DNA of 64,000 nt from Pilasporangium apinafurcum (Eukaryota > Oomycota > Peronosporomycetes > Pythiales > Pythiaceae): positions 432,063-496,062 of the forward strand of contig BCKE01000014.1 in assembly GCA_001600495.1 (NCBI GenBank), read 5' to 3'. Of this stretch, positions 43,772-54,393 are shown one piece after another. How positions within the stretch are numbered: position 1 is the stretch's first letter; each line of letters begins with the position of its first letter. Below the pieces are notes generated by a model. It was not told the origin of the DNA. It made no database searches and worked only from the letters and a program-made list of their open reading frames with translations. The position numbers were made by a program, and so were the translations under genes.

Positions 43772-44100
43772 AACAATAAGCGATTAGCGGGCAGAAGTGG
43801 CGCATGTACATTATTTATTATGCAACAATAGTTTGGTAAACAGCACCCACAATAGACCACCGACTCCTCTCGCACCTTCAGCGCTCTTATCATTATCGTC
43901 TTCTATCATTCATTCACTCATTCACTCACTCACTCTTCAGAACTCTCGACTTTTTAAAATTGTTGAGACCGTTGCATTTTCTGTTCAAAAGTATATAAAT
44001 TTAGAAAGTCCTAGAGAGTGTAGGTCTTTAGCGGCAGGTCTTTCTGCAGGAAAGGAACGTGCACACGGGCTTGAGTTGACCGTCGATGGACGCGAGAGCG

Positions 44101-47100
44101 ATGATGTACCAGCCGCCATCGAAGGACAAAAGTGACAAGGTTCGTTTATGGATCTCCACTCTTATCAGCACATGCTTTGTTATCTTTTTATCTCTCCTCT
44201 TTCTTCGTGGTTGCTGAATTCTTTTCGTGGGGAGTCGGAACCACTGACGTGTTGTCTTCTTGTTTTGTTTTGTGATATTTTGCCATTACCAGAAGCGCCA
44301 GCGGCAACAACCTCCGAACGAAGCGTGGCTGGACGCGATCATGAGCAATACGCGTACACGAGACGCTAGTGCTGTGTATCCACAGCATCCATACGCTCCG
44401 CATCCATCCATAGTATCTCCTGCTGCCAGCGCGACATTGCCGCATATTCCAGGCATGCCACCATATGGTGGATTGCCACCACCCTCTTCCCCTTTCGTTC
44501 CAGGCGAATGGCACCATCAACCACCGCCGAACGGTACTTTCTTATACCCTCATAGCTCCCCTGGAGTCCCTTTAATACACCAGCCGCGTGGCTATACTGA
44601 TGCACAGGAGAGCAGAAGTGAACAGTTTCACTTACAAGCGATGCGTCAAATCTACGAGCTGCAGTTAACGTGTAGGGACGCGGTCCTGAGTGATGCCATG
44701 TCCGTAGCGTTACAGGAAATGGTAGGAGAACGAGACTGCTGCTTCTTTGCGAAAGGTGTCTGCCATTTGTGCGGCTCGAACGACCAAAATCTCGTGGCGG
44801 TGGTGAACTTTTGTCCCGAGTTTCAGACTAGCCACTCGCTCTGTCGCGAACATTTGCGCAGCATGCATCGCGTGCGGATGGAGGATTTATTTGCAGGGAA
44901 GAACCGGCCAAAGGCGAGTCGACGCTCGTTGAAGTGCACAGTCTGCGCTCGCTCGTGTCCATGCTCGAAATGCCAGTCGGAGAAGCAACAAGAACTAACG
45001 AAATATAAACACTGGCTAGCACAGGAGCTGGAGATGACGGCAGGTGAAGCTAGACGATTGATGCACGACACACCATCTCGTAATGCTGCATATGAAAGTG
45101 GGAATTTTTCCTATCCAGTGGAAACGATTCGACAGGACCGAGGATCTTATGCTTACAATGAAATCGAAAGCAATCGGCATCCTCGTACTATCACCTCATC
45201 GTTATCTGAGCAAAATTGTGACCGTGAAGGGCGAGCGCCTCGAAACACAGCTGCAGATCCAAAGCACGGGCTGTGGCCACGCATAGCAAGAAATCCAAAA
45301 CAAGCAGCGAAAACACTACCACCGACGCATGCTTCGGTGATCACGAATGGTGATCTGCATCAGGGTACTCAATTTGTACGAGGACTGCATGGTAGCGAGC
45401 CGTTGGGATCTCCGCCGGCGTCTCATGTCCTTAATTGTGAAGAATCGGAGAAGTCGCTAGTTCGGTTACTGAGCTCACTCAATCGTGATATTGCTCCTGA
45501 CGGTCAGTTCTTGGCAGAGTCGAAAGAGGCGCATCAACCACATGTTATACATGATGATGATTTGGAAAAGAGTAACTCCGTTCAATTACCACAAAGAGGT
45601 TCGTCACCAGTGGAATCATTGTCGACACAAGCACAAGTCGTATCTGCGCATGGTAATAGCACAGATCACCACCAATTGACTTCGTCGGTACTTGAGGGAT
45701 CAGCTCGAGTGCAAGCCACCATTCAACCGAAACCAACTTTATCTCAAGCTGTATCAGCGTCCAATCAAAATGATACCACAGACGCTCGCGCTCAGAAACG
45801 AAAACGAGAAATAAATCATGCTGCAGCTATTACAACAAACAACAAGCGCAATGCTCACGAAAAAAATGTAGTTCATACTGAGAGCATAGATGAGGTACGT
45901 TTCGTTCTTCATACAATGCTTAAGTGCAGCGCCTAACTAATTCTATGACGTGGTGATTTCTTGTAGACGTCGCCATATTCTAAACAAGCTCCAGCCCCTC
46001 TCCAGACAACTCAACAACAAGATGAAGAGACTGTCACCCCATTATCTCGTGGGAAAAAAATTCTCAAAAGAAAGCAAAATGAGACACAGACTAGAACAAA
46101 AGAAGTGCCTCCGGAAAAAACTGCTCCACCGTCGAGTCGCGGAAGAAGAATTTCTAGATCTTCTAATGGTTCTCAATCGGCGCCATCGCACAATAGTAAA
46201 GGCGCTCATGATCGAAAATACTCGCAAACGGGCAAGGGCACAAATAAGGGGCGAAAGGAGCCAAAGACGTCCAGCAAAGATATATCCAAGAGACAACCAT
46301 CGACAAAAGGTATGGCTCAAGAAAACGATCAAGAGGACCACGATGATGACGATGAAAGTGAGCTGGACGCCAACTTGGATTATTGTGAGGTCTGTCGTGC
46401 TGCCGGTGACTTGGTTTGTTGCGACGTATGCCCACGTTCGTTCCACCTGGGTTGTTTGAATATGAAAGAGAGCGATTTACCGGAAGGTGACTGGCAATGC
46501 GCTGAATGCAAGAAATCTTCGCATTTCGAGGGGTTTGCGTTGTTTGTCCGCAAATATAACACGGTGCAGCGCAAGTGTCTGGAAATTGTCCGCTGCCTGA
46601 AGAGCCATCCGTTTGCAAAGCCTTTCCTGACACCGGTAGAGAATGTACCGCTCTATGATACCGTTGTGGAAAAACCAATGGATTTGACAACGATTGAGTC
46701 CAACCTAAAAAAGGAGAAGTACGTGGTGGCTTATAAAGCTGGACTGGATGCGTTTGCAAATGATGTTCGATTGATTTGGAGTAATTGCAAACTGTTCAAC
46801 GATGATGGGTCCGGGATTGCTCGTGCTGCCGACGACTTAGCTGCTGGCTTTGAAATGCTTTTCAAAGACGTAGCCAAATTGGCTGTCGATGGTGCACCAA
46901 AAAAAGCCCAGAAAGACTCATTACTAAGTAGGAAGTCTAACATTGAACCAAAGTCCGTCAAAGATCGACTGACAACTCACTCAACACCACCAATCTCGCC
47001 GCAGCCACCTACAAATACGTCCACAAATCAACATGAACAAGGAGAGTCCTGGGTAGATGCGTCAATAGGAACTAGTTCCACACCTTCAGAACAATCCATT

Positions 47101-47238
47101 TCAACATCAGTCTCTGCTAAGGCTGAAGTTAAGGATCAGCCAGATGAGCTGTCAGCTTCAAGTTCAGAGGCATCAACAGGATCGACTTCTGATTTGCTTC
47201 CCAAAGATACAGGAACGAAGGAGATCCACGTCGTTTGA
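44101..47238 (+). CDS. 4CXXC zinc finger, PHD finger and bromodomain chromatin protein
   Basis: Three exons (44101-44139, 44293-45894, 45967-47238) give 970 residues. After a proline-rich head comes a cysteine-rich domain resembling zf-4CXXC_R1 ('GVCHLCGSNDQNLVAVVNFC', then 'SLKCTVCARSCPCSKC', residues about 160-240). A basic, disordered middle follows. The PHD finger is 'YCEVCRAAGDLVCCDVCPRS' plus 'FHLGCLN' and 'WQCAEC', a complete C4-H-C3 set, a reader of histone H3 tails. The bromodomain follows directly ('HPFAKPFLTPVENVPLYDTV', 'KPMDLTTIESNLKKEKY', 'LIWSNCKLFNDDGSGI'), with the acetyl-lysine Asn in 'NCKLFNDD'. PHD-bromo pairs read combined histone marks. The tail is serine/threonine-rich. 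Confidence 0.92.
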
Positions 47239-47381
47239 GTAAGCTATGTTTAGGTTCCAATAGTCGCTCTATTTTTGTGGTAAGTTTTATGAATGGTGAA
47301 ACTGGTACAGTCGCGTTCTGCGGCGTTGTGCGTCTGTTCATGCAGTCAATCGTTCGTTTGCCGCCATAACCTGTGCGTACG

Positions 47382-47950
47382 ATGGATCTGACGCTCGACG
47401 AAGAAGGAGCGCAAGTGACAACAGCAACATCGTTTGATCCAAATTTTTTACCCAGCAATATCCTTGATGGGTACAGACTTGAGGCATTTATTCTTATCGT
47501 GCATTAATGGCTGACATGTAATACTGGGAACAGAGAACAGACCACGAAATGGCTCACAACCGGAAGTTTTCCACAGGAAGTGGTGGTGCAATTGGCCACG
47601 ACAGCCACCATCTCTCGTGTCAAGACATGGACGACAAACGTAAAGGAAGTGTCTGTGGAAGTGTGTAGTGGACCGACGCCGACTAAGTGGGAGAACCTTT
47701 ACGCATCCAGTGAGTAGCCACAATGGCTTTCCTGTTGAGTAGCTGAGCTTATTGATGTGTGATACGTTGTCTGTGTATTGTACATATGCTAGAGTTGAGT
47801 GAGAATGACGGCAATGTACAAATTGAGAGTGAAGACGTTAAGGCCGGCGAGACATCTTTTATCAAATTCAAGATTCTCTCAGGATGGAACGATTTTGTGG
47901 CCGTCCATCGCGTGAGTGTCGAGGGATCAGCAGGGCGGCGGTTGCGGTGA
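47382..47950 (+). CDS. IFT25: Intraflagellar transport protein 25 (IFT25/HSPB11)
   Basis: Three exons (47382-47470, 47534-47709, 47793-47950) encode 140 residues, the normal IFT25 length. The product begins 'MDLTLDEEGAQVTTATSFDP', continues 'NFLPSNILDGEQTTKWLTTG' and 'SFPQEVVVQLATTATISRVK', and ends 'GWNDFVAVHRVSVEG'. This is the galactose-binding-like jelly-roll of IFT25, with the calcium-site region 'NILDG' and 'TTKW'. IFT25 pairs with IFT27 on the IFT-B complex for cargo exit and entry in cilia. Its presence implies a flagellated zoospore stage. The gene lies 143 bases downstream of the chromatin protein on the same strand. Confidence 0.93.
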
Positions 47951-48590
47951 TGTTTGGCCATTTTACTTCCGTCCTTAGAACGCCAATATCATCTCTTTAC
48001 CACTGCCCTCTGTTGAGTTGGCCTGTACATTTCGCTCTGTACCTGTTTTCTTGATCTCTTGACGACTTAGTCAACTGGAAAGCATTATCAGCAACGACAA
48101 AAGTCGCAGAATGATCTCAGATATCGGCTGCATATTTAGGACGAAGATGTCGAGACAAAGAAGTACGGCGCAGATGACAAGCAGCAATCGAACAGAGCAC
48201 CATGGCCACAAGCAGTGTTCTGGGTTGTCTAGATCATTGACTGAAGTGTGGTGGAGCTGGGAATTGGGTGGACACCACACATGAATCTGGAACAGCGCAA
48301 ACAGCTACATCAATTTACTGGGTGCGAGGCAATATGCAATGATTTTCACAGAAATGACTATAGAAAACCTACGGCGGTATGGTTTGATTGATCGATAGGA
48401 TATACTCCCAGAGCGAGATCTTCCTCTCTATCCATAGCATTCGACCGCGATCTAGCCATCATAGACGACGTTCGCTGAGACAAAACACAAACTAAAGTCA
48501 CTCTCAAAGGGAACTAAACGTTCTGTTGTGACTCCTCAAGATAGATAGCTGCTTGTTCTTTTCATGTCACATATTAGTATTTGCTGGTCG
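47951..48590. other. Intergenic region between convergent genes
   Basis: About 640 bases between the stops of IFT25 (plus) and RNase H2B (minus). No coding frame with recognisable similarity was seen. A short stretch near 48400-48450 weakly resembles the 5' part of the C-family elements (TATACT and TCCTCTCTATC) but not enough to call. Confidence 0.5.
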
Positions 48591-49660
48591 CTATTTCGTT
48601 CCAAAGAACGCCGTGAGTGACTTCATGCCTGTACGATCGACATTCGCTAATTTACTCTTCTTCTTAGCGCTACTAGTAGTTGACGAAGTGGAACGTTTGC
48701 TCGTTGATGACGGAGGCTGATTAGGATCTAGTCGACGGTCAAAGCGACTGAAATTGTTCAGCTGGTTGGTCGGTGTGACATCTACTGCACGAACTACTTC
48801 CACTTCTTTCGCCACTCTGATGCAAAAGGCAGCAATATCAACATTAATACACAAAAATCCTGACGCATAACAGAGTGAGCTACGTACTTGAACTCTTTGC
48901 AAAGCAAATCTATCCATTTGCTCGGCAGGTAATTTCCCACCACATCGATCGCTTCACGATGGTACTTGGACGCATCTATTTCCATATCAGTTGCTTCCTG
49001 AGACTGTGCTTGTTGGTCAGGTAGGTGGAAATGGCTGTCCACTGCACCATTGCTTCCCGCATTCTGCTGTTTCTGTGCTTTCGCTGCCTGATTTGCTAGT
49101 GTCGCCGCCACCCGAGTCACTTTGCCGGTTAGCCATATGCGAATTTTCGCTTCACTGGCTTGCACGTATAGACTTCCAAGTTCTTCTTCACTGCTGTTTT
49201 GTATGTCACAGATCAATGCAATCTTCTCCTTCGTCACGCACTTTAACAGGAGCCACCACGTGTTCTGATCCTGTGCTAAGAGATCAGAAAGAGATGTAAA
49301 CCGCTGTCGCTGATGCCAACAGCTATTGAGCAACACAAACAGCGGATCCATTGGCGTCCAAACAATGAGACTGCCATCTTGTTGTACCGTATTCCCCACA
49401 AACCAACTTCTGGAATTCTCTGGTGGTGAAATGCGCTGCAGTTCCATCAATTGCTGTGTCGAATGTGCAATCGCGAGCTGCCGTGTGCGATGATGCCGCT
49501 CAGTGTTACTGCTCTGCATGGAGGATTGGGGTGCGGTGGTGGACCACGTGATGATGGTATAGAGTGGACTGTCTACTGCGTCGCCATGGAATCGCTCGAG
49601 ATTTACGGTCGCTGGCAGCGCGGGCATCACCACGACCACCTTCTTCTTCCCACTCGCCAT
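48591..49660 (-). CDS. RNASEH2B: Ribonuclease H2 subunit B
   Basis: Two exons (49660-48888 and 48816-48591) give 332 residues. The N-terminal triple-barrel part begins 'MASGKKKVVVVMPALPATVN' and includes 'SLIVWTPMDPLFVLLNSCW', matching the Ydr279/RNase H2B wrap domain. A winged-helix region follows ('YLPSKWIDLLCKEFK'). The protein ends in 'MKSLTAFFGTK', a PCNA-interacting (PIP-like) motif as in animal RNASEH2B ('KSIASFF'). RNase H2 removes ribonucleotides from DNA and RNA from Okazaki and R-loop hybrids; subunit B links the enzyme to PCNA. The basic 'AKKKSK' stretch before the PIP motif could be a nuclear signal. It is divergent from DNA ligase I. Confidence 0.9.
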
Positions 49661-49704
49661 TGTTGATCAAGAAAGTTGTAGCGGTTGTAGAGCTATCACA
49701 GTTA

Positions 49705-49777
49705 TTGACTACCAGGAACTACTGAAAACCCGCGCGAAAACGGATTTCGCGCCAAATTTTGACTTTCAGGTAGTCAA
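49705..49777. promoter_or_regulatory. Shared RNASEH2B/LIG1 promoter with two E2F-like sites in an inverted repeat
   Basis: TTTCGCGCCAAA (49745-49756) fits the classic E2F consensus TTTSSCGC. GCGCGAAAA (49732-49740) is a second site in the opposite direction. Both are enclosed by a perfect 9-bp inverted repeat, TTGACTACC (49705-49713) / GGTAGTCAA (49769-49777). The block lies 45 bases from the RNASEH2B start and about 100 from the LIG1 start, and both genes are S-phase DNA maintenance genes. E2F/DP control is inferred from motif and context. Confidence 0.7.
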
Positions 49778-49874
49778 CAATTGCTACTGGCAGGACCAAA
49801 TTGGTCATAAGAAGACATAGAGGAAGGGCAAGAAGCATCAGAGTTCTCGCGTGCGTGTGTGGAAGAACTGCATC

Positions 49875-52800
49875 ATGTCCCGCAAAAGTATGTGTAGCTA
49901 GTATTGATTCGGTATATAATAGTAGGTAACTTATCGTTATTGCGATGTGTGCACATGTAGTTTCTGTGAAGACCAAGCAGCAGCGATCAATTACGTACGT
50001 TTGTTTGGGTTGACAACTTTCGTCCATGAAGCCAAGATGGGTGAATATTGACAGTTGGGATATTTAAATCTGTGTCTCTGTAGATCATTCTTTGGTGCGA
50101 ATGCATTGACTTCATCTCCAGTAAAGCGGAAGGCGCCAGCGGAAGAAGAAGAAATCAATAGCTGCAGTAACGCCTTGGCTGAGAACAAAAATGAGAAGGA
50201 GCCACTGCAAAGTGCAAAGAAAGCGAAGTTGTCATCACCTAAACCAAAGAAAAAAATTACTAAATCATCGCTTAGTAAGAGTGAAGAGGACCTGGAGCCG
50301 ATTGACGTAGAGGATGAAGCAGGAAAGGATGTCGAGATGGAAGAGTCAGAAGAGTCGGAAGCAGATGAACAGCCGACGAAAGAAGCACTGTCGCTAGAAA
50401 AGCAAAAAGGTGCGTTTGAGTGAACATGAGGATTGTTGTGCATGGCAAAAAAGTTGAAATTTCTCTATGTCTTTTTCTGCTTGTAGTGACTGGACGGAGA
50501 CGATTGCGACAGCGTGTGACGAAGGAAGAAAGCGATTCAGAGGACGAGCTGTCATTTATTTCGAATAGCACAAATACAGTAAAGCAGTATCCAAAATCAA
50601 ATGCCATTCATGAAGAAGTCCAAGTCATTGACATTGATGACACACAAGAAAACGAAGACGGAGATAAAACGAAAGTGACGGTCAAAAAGGTAGTAAAAAA
50701 CAACAACAAGCAGAATAACGAAGTAACCCCGGTGGAAAAAGTGGAAATGCAAACCGTGGCGAGCACGACAATCAAAGAAGATGGACAAGAGACACAAGTT
50801 GCCACGAAGAAAGAAACGTTGATATCCACTGGTGCCAGCAGCAGCGACAAGAAGGACACCAAAATCACCACCGCGGATAGTTTTTTCTCGCAACGACCAG
50901 CGAAATCACCCTCTAAAACGCTGAAAACCGAAGCAACAATTATTACCAGCACAATAGAAGACACAGAGAACGCAAATGTAATAACTGATGCCACTGAAAA
51001 CAATAGCGAAACAATCTCGTACTCAGCATTGGCGAATCTGTTTAGTCAAATTGAAGGCTCATCCAGTCGGCTGGTGATTCAGGATTTGCTCACGAATTTC
51101 TTTCGTGATGTGATTCGTCGCGCGCCGAATGATCTGCTCGCATGCATTTACTTGTGTGTCTGTACGGATTTGGCACCTCCGTTTGAAAATCTGAAAATTG
51201 GCATCGGTGACGCCATTCTCATAAAGGCGATCGGCGAAGCAACCGGCACAAACATGAAGTTTATCAAGGAAATGTATCAGAAAGAAGGTGATCTGGGCAA
51301 AGTGGCGCAGAATGCACGGTCAAAACAACACACGCTCTCGTTTGCGTCCATGAAATCTGCGGAGACTTCGAAACCGAGTGGATTGAGTGTCCAGGATGTC
51401 TACAATCAGTTTGTGAAAATCGCCAAGATGACGGGCAATAATTCCCAGGCGCAGAAGTGCTCGATAATCAAGAATCTACTGGTTAAGTGCGAAAAAGATA
51501 AAAAAGCGCAAAGCAAAAGTGAACAAGCGGCAGAAGGCGCTAAGTACATCATTCGTGGATTACAGGGAAAATTGCGCATTGGGTTGGCCGAAAAATCCAT
51601 TCTTATTGGGTTGACGTACAGTTTTATGACCCTGAAAGATCATAAAGATAAGGACAAACAGCAACAGGCACTAGCATACGTAAAGAAGGCGTTCTCTGAG
51701 TGTCCAAGCTACAATGCACTGGTTGCTGCATTCCAGGGAGTTCAGGAGGAAGCCAAGGCAACAAAGCCATTGTTGCGAGTGGACGATTTTGCTAAAGTGG
51801 CACAACGGTGTGTACTCATGCCAGGCACACCAGTGTCTCCAATGTTGGCACGACCGACAAAAGCTTATGCGATGGTTTTTGACCGGTTTGAAGGTATGCC
51901 GTTCACATGCGAGTATAAATACGACGGCGAACGCGCACAGATTCACTTATTGCCCAATGGAGAGATCGCGATTTTCTCACGCAATTTTGAAAATTCGACT
52001 GAACGATTTCCGGACGTGAAACTACTGATCGCGAAAGCAGCCAAGAAAGAACTTGTAAAAAGTTGCATTTTGGATGCAGAAGTTGTGGCAGTGGACAGAG
52101 CGACAAACAAGCGACTGCCGTTCCAAATACTCAGCACGCGCTCAAGAAAGAACGTAAAAGTAGAGGATATTAAGGTTCCAGTCTGCATCTATGCGTTCGA
52201 CTTGTTGTTTGTGAATGGCAAGTCGATGCTCACGAAGCCATTGGCGAAACGGCGAGCGAAATTACGCAAGTTGTTTACGGTCGATGAAGGAAATTTCGAG
52301 TTTGCGACGTCGATCGATATCGAAGCCGTTACGAATGTAAAGGATGACCCTGATGCGATGGAAGTGGCAGTCGACCGCGTACGAAATTTTTTGGATCAAG
52401 CGGTGAAAGAGAATTGCGAAGGGCTGATGGTAAAAACACTAGAGAAAGAAGCGACATACGAACCAGCGAACCGGTCGCACAAGTGGCTGAAACTAAAGAA
52501 AGATTACTTGGATGGCATTGGCGACTCCACAGATCTTGTGCCGATCGGTGCTTTTTACGGACGAGGCAAACGCACAGGATTCTATGGAGCGTATTTGTTG
52601 GCATGTTATGATCCGGAGACAGAGATGTTCCAGGCAATCACAAAGCTCGGTACAGGACTGTCAGAGGAGCTTTTCAAACAGTTTTACGATCAGCTTCGTG
52701 AGAAAGTGGTGGACAAAATACCGAGTGAATATGCGATTGGTGAGGGGACCAAGCCGGATGTTTGGTTTGAACCCTCATGCGTCTGGGAAATTTTGGGTGC

Positions 52801-53093
52801 GGATTTGTCGATTTCCCCGAAATATACGGCCGCTATGGGGCTTGTGGCGAGGGAAAAAGGTATTTCATTGCGCTTTCCGCGGTTCATTCGCGTACGAGAG
52901 GACAAGCACCCGCATGATGCGACGACATCGGCACAGGTGAGGAAGACTATGTTAACTTTTATTGATTTTGTGTGTGGGATGCTGACTTAGTGGTGCTTTG
53001 TGTATTACTTAGATTGCCGATTTGTACCAAGCCCAGGGGTTAACAACAGTGAGCACTGGTGTGGAAGAGGATGATGATGATATGCTGATATAA
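49875..53093 (+). CDS. LIG1: DNA ligase I (ATP-dependent)
   Basis: Five exons (49875-49887, 49961-49994, 50084-50409, 50487-52936, 53013-53093) give 967 residues. The first two tiny exons assemble 'MSRKISVKTKQQRSITSFFG', whose QRSITSFF is a PIP box for PCNA, as in human LIG1; without them the gene would lack it. A long lysine/acid-rich tail follows. The DNA-binding domain starts near 'FSQIEGSSSRLVIQDLL'. Catalytic motifs: I 'CEYKYDGERAQIHL' with the adenylated Lys, 'ILDAEVVAVD' (IIIa region), 'YAFDLLFVNG', IV 'EGLMVKTL', and V 'SHKWLKLKKDY'. The OB fold contains 'GAFYGRGKRTGFYGAYLLAC' and 'LRFPRFIRVREDK'. It seals Okazaki fragments and excision-repair nicks. Confidence 0.96.
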
Positions 53094-53454
53094 CAAACCA
53101 ACTGTTTCTAAATGAGTTGATTTAACGAACAAGCAAAGCAATTACGGTTTACTTTCAGCGTGATTTGATTATTAGGCTCTTCTCTCTGATGGTGTTCTAT
53201 TCCCATGGATAAATGCAACTGGCATTGGCATCTGATGGCGGTAGTGTTTCTTCACTCGGCTAGTAAATGAGTTTAGCACTCTACATCTTCTTTCGACGTA
53301 CTGTTGACGTGTTGGTGATGATTTTTGGCGTCTTCAATGGACACAGCTGAGTAAACTAAATCCCAGCATGTTTGCTTCTGTCTTCATCCTGCGTTGCTTC
53401 ATTCGCCTGCAGGTGAATTGTATCACTCTATACGTGATTGGGATAACTATACGA
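53094..53454. other. Intergenic region between convergent genes
   Basis: About 360 bases between the LIG1 stop and the TAZ-protein stop. No coding frame or structured element was recognised. Confidence 0.5.
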
Positions 53455-54393
53455 CTAGACAATTATTAATTGTCGATCGTGGGAGGGACCTGGATCTGGT
53501 TGTAGGTAAATTGTGTAAGCGAGTCGCTTCGTTCAAGACTTACAGGTGCTCATGTCGGGCATGGACCGTTGGCGTTTGGCCGGCGGCAGTGGGCCGCTAG
53601 TGGCTGGAGGCGCAAATGGGAAGCGCTGTAGCATTGGATCTTCACTCACGACGCGTCGGATCGACGGCGCATTCTCGTGTTTGGTAGCTGCTTCTCCTTT
53701 AGGAGAACTGCGCTGAAGAAAAAGCGGAGAGAGCGATGCTGCGTGCTGCATAGCCCATGGAAACTCTACTACAAGCGTTTGGCATATTTGGCAGCTGGAT
53801 GGAAAATTCCGTGCACGGCATATGCGGAAGTGGCGCAACAAGTGCTTGGCCTGTGAGCAAGAGACGTGGCATTTGCCATCTTCAAGGAAACACTCTTGGC
53901 AGTGGTCGAGCACGCCACGCGCAATGTGACAATTTTGGACACTGCATCGATCGGTCGATTGGTTGCCTTTGCAGCATTCACGCGCGTGGAGTAGAAGCGC
54001 CAACCGCAACGCAAGATCGCGTGTGCGGTCTGCAGTTGTAGCTGTTGTTGGAGACGGCGTCTGTGTAGTCGGCGACAGCCGTGTGTGGATGGACGGCAAT
54101 CGGATGGACGTCGTGATTGGCGGGAGTGATTCGGGTGAATAGTTTTTTCCGACGCGAATGGTAGTTTCCGTGGGGCTGAGTCGTGGCGGTGAAGTCACTT
54201 GTGTTGACGTGTAAACGATTGATTCGTGGGGTGTTCGAGGAGTAAAATGGACGTTCTTGGAAACTTTGATGTGCATGACTGGTGGTGGTAGTTGTTGCAT
54301 TTGATGGTCAACGGTATGTTGTTGTTGCGGAAGCATTGGTCGTCGATGGTGGCGAGAGACGGAGGTGTCCATTATGGAATAGTACGCTAGCAA
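53455..54393 (-). CDS. TAZ zinc-finger protein
   Basis: Exon 1 (54393-53544) and a short exon 2 (53495-53455) give 296 residues; without the splice the frame would end a few codons after the GT donor. The N-terminal half is rich in Pro, Thr and Ser and looks disordered. Residues about 130-200 form a TAZ-type zinc finger: 'LALRLALLLHARECC', 'DRCSVQNCHIARGVLDHCQE', 'CFLEDGKCHVSCSQAKHLLR', 'HFRICRARNFPSSCQIC', with the family's His-Cys-Cys-Cys clusters. TAZ domains of CBP/p300 and plant BT proteins bind transcription factor activation domains. No HAT, BTB or KIX domain is present, so this is a stand-alone TAZ protein, likely a transcription adaptor. An ATG at 54372 is an alternative start. Confidence 0.85.

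Noticed and set aside
46163-46759. 198-residue minus-strand open frame
   Set aside because: Antisense shadow of the PHD/bromodomain coding region.
48400-48450. Possible fourth C-family element
   Set aside because: Only a short stretch resembles the 5' part of C2 (TATACT and TCCTCTCTATC) and there is no hairpin or coding remnant, so chance cannot be excluded.
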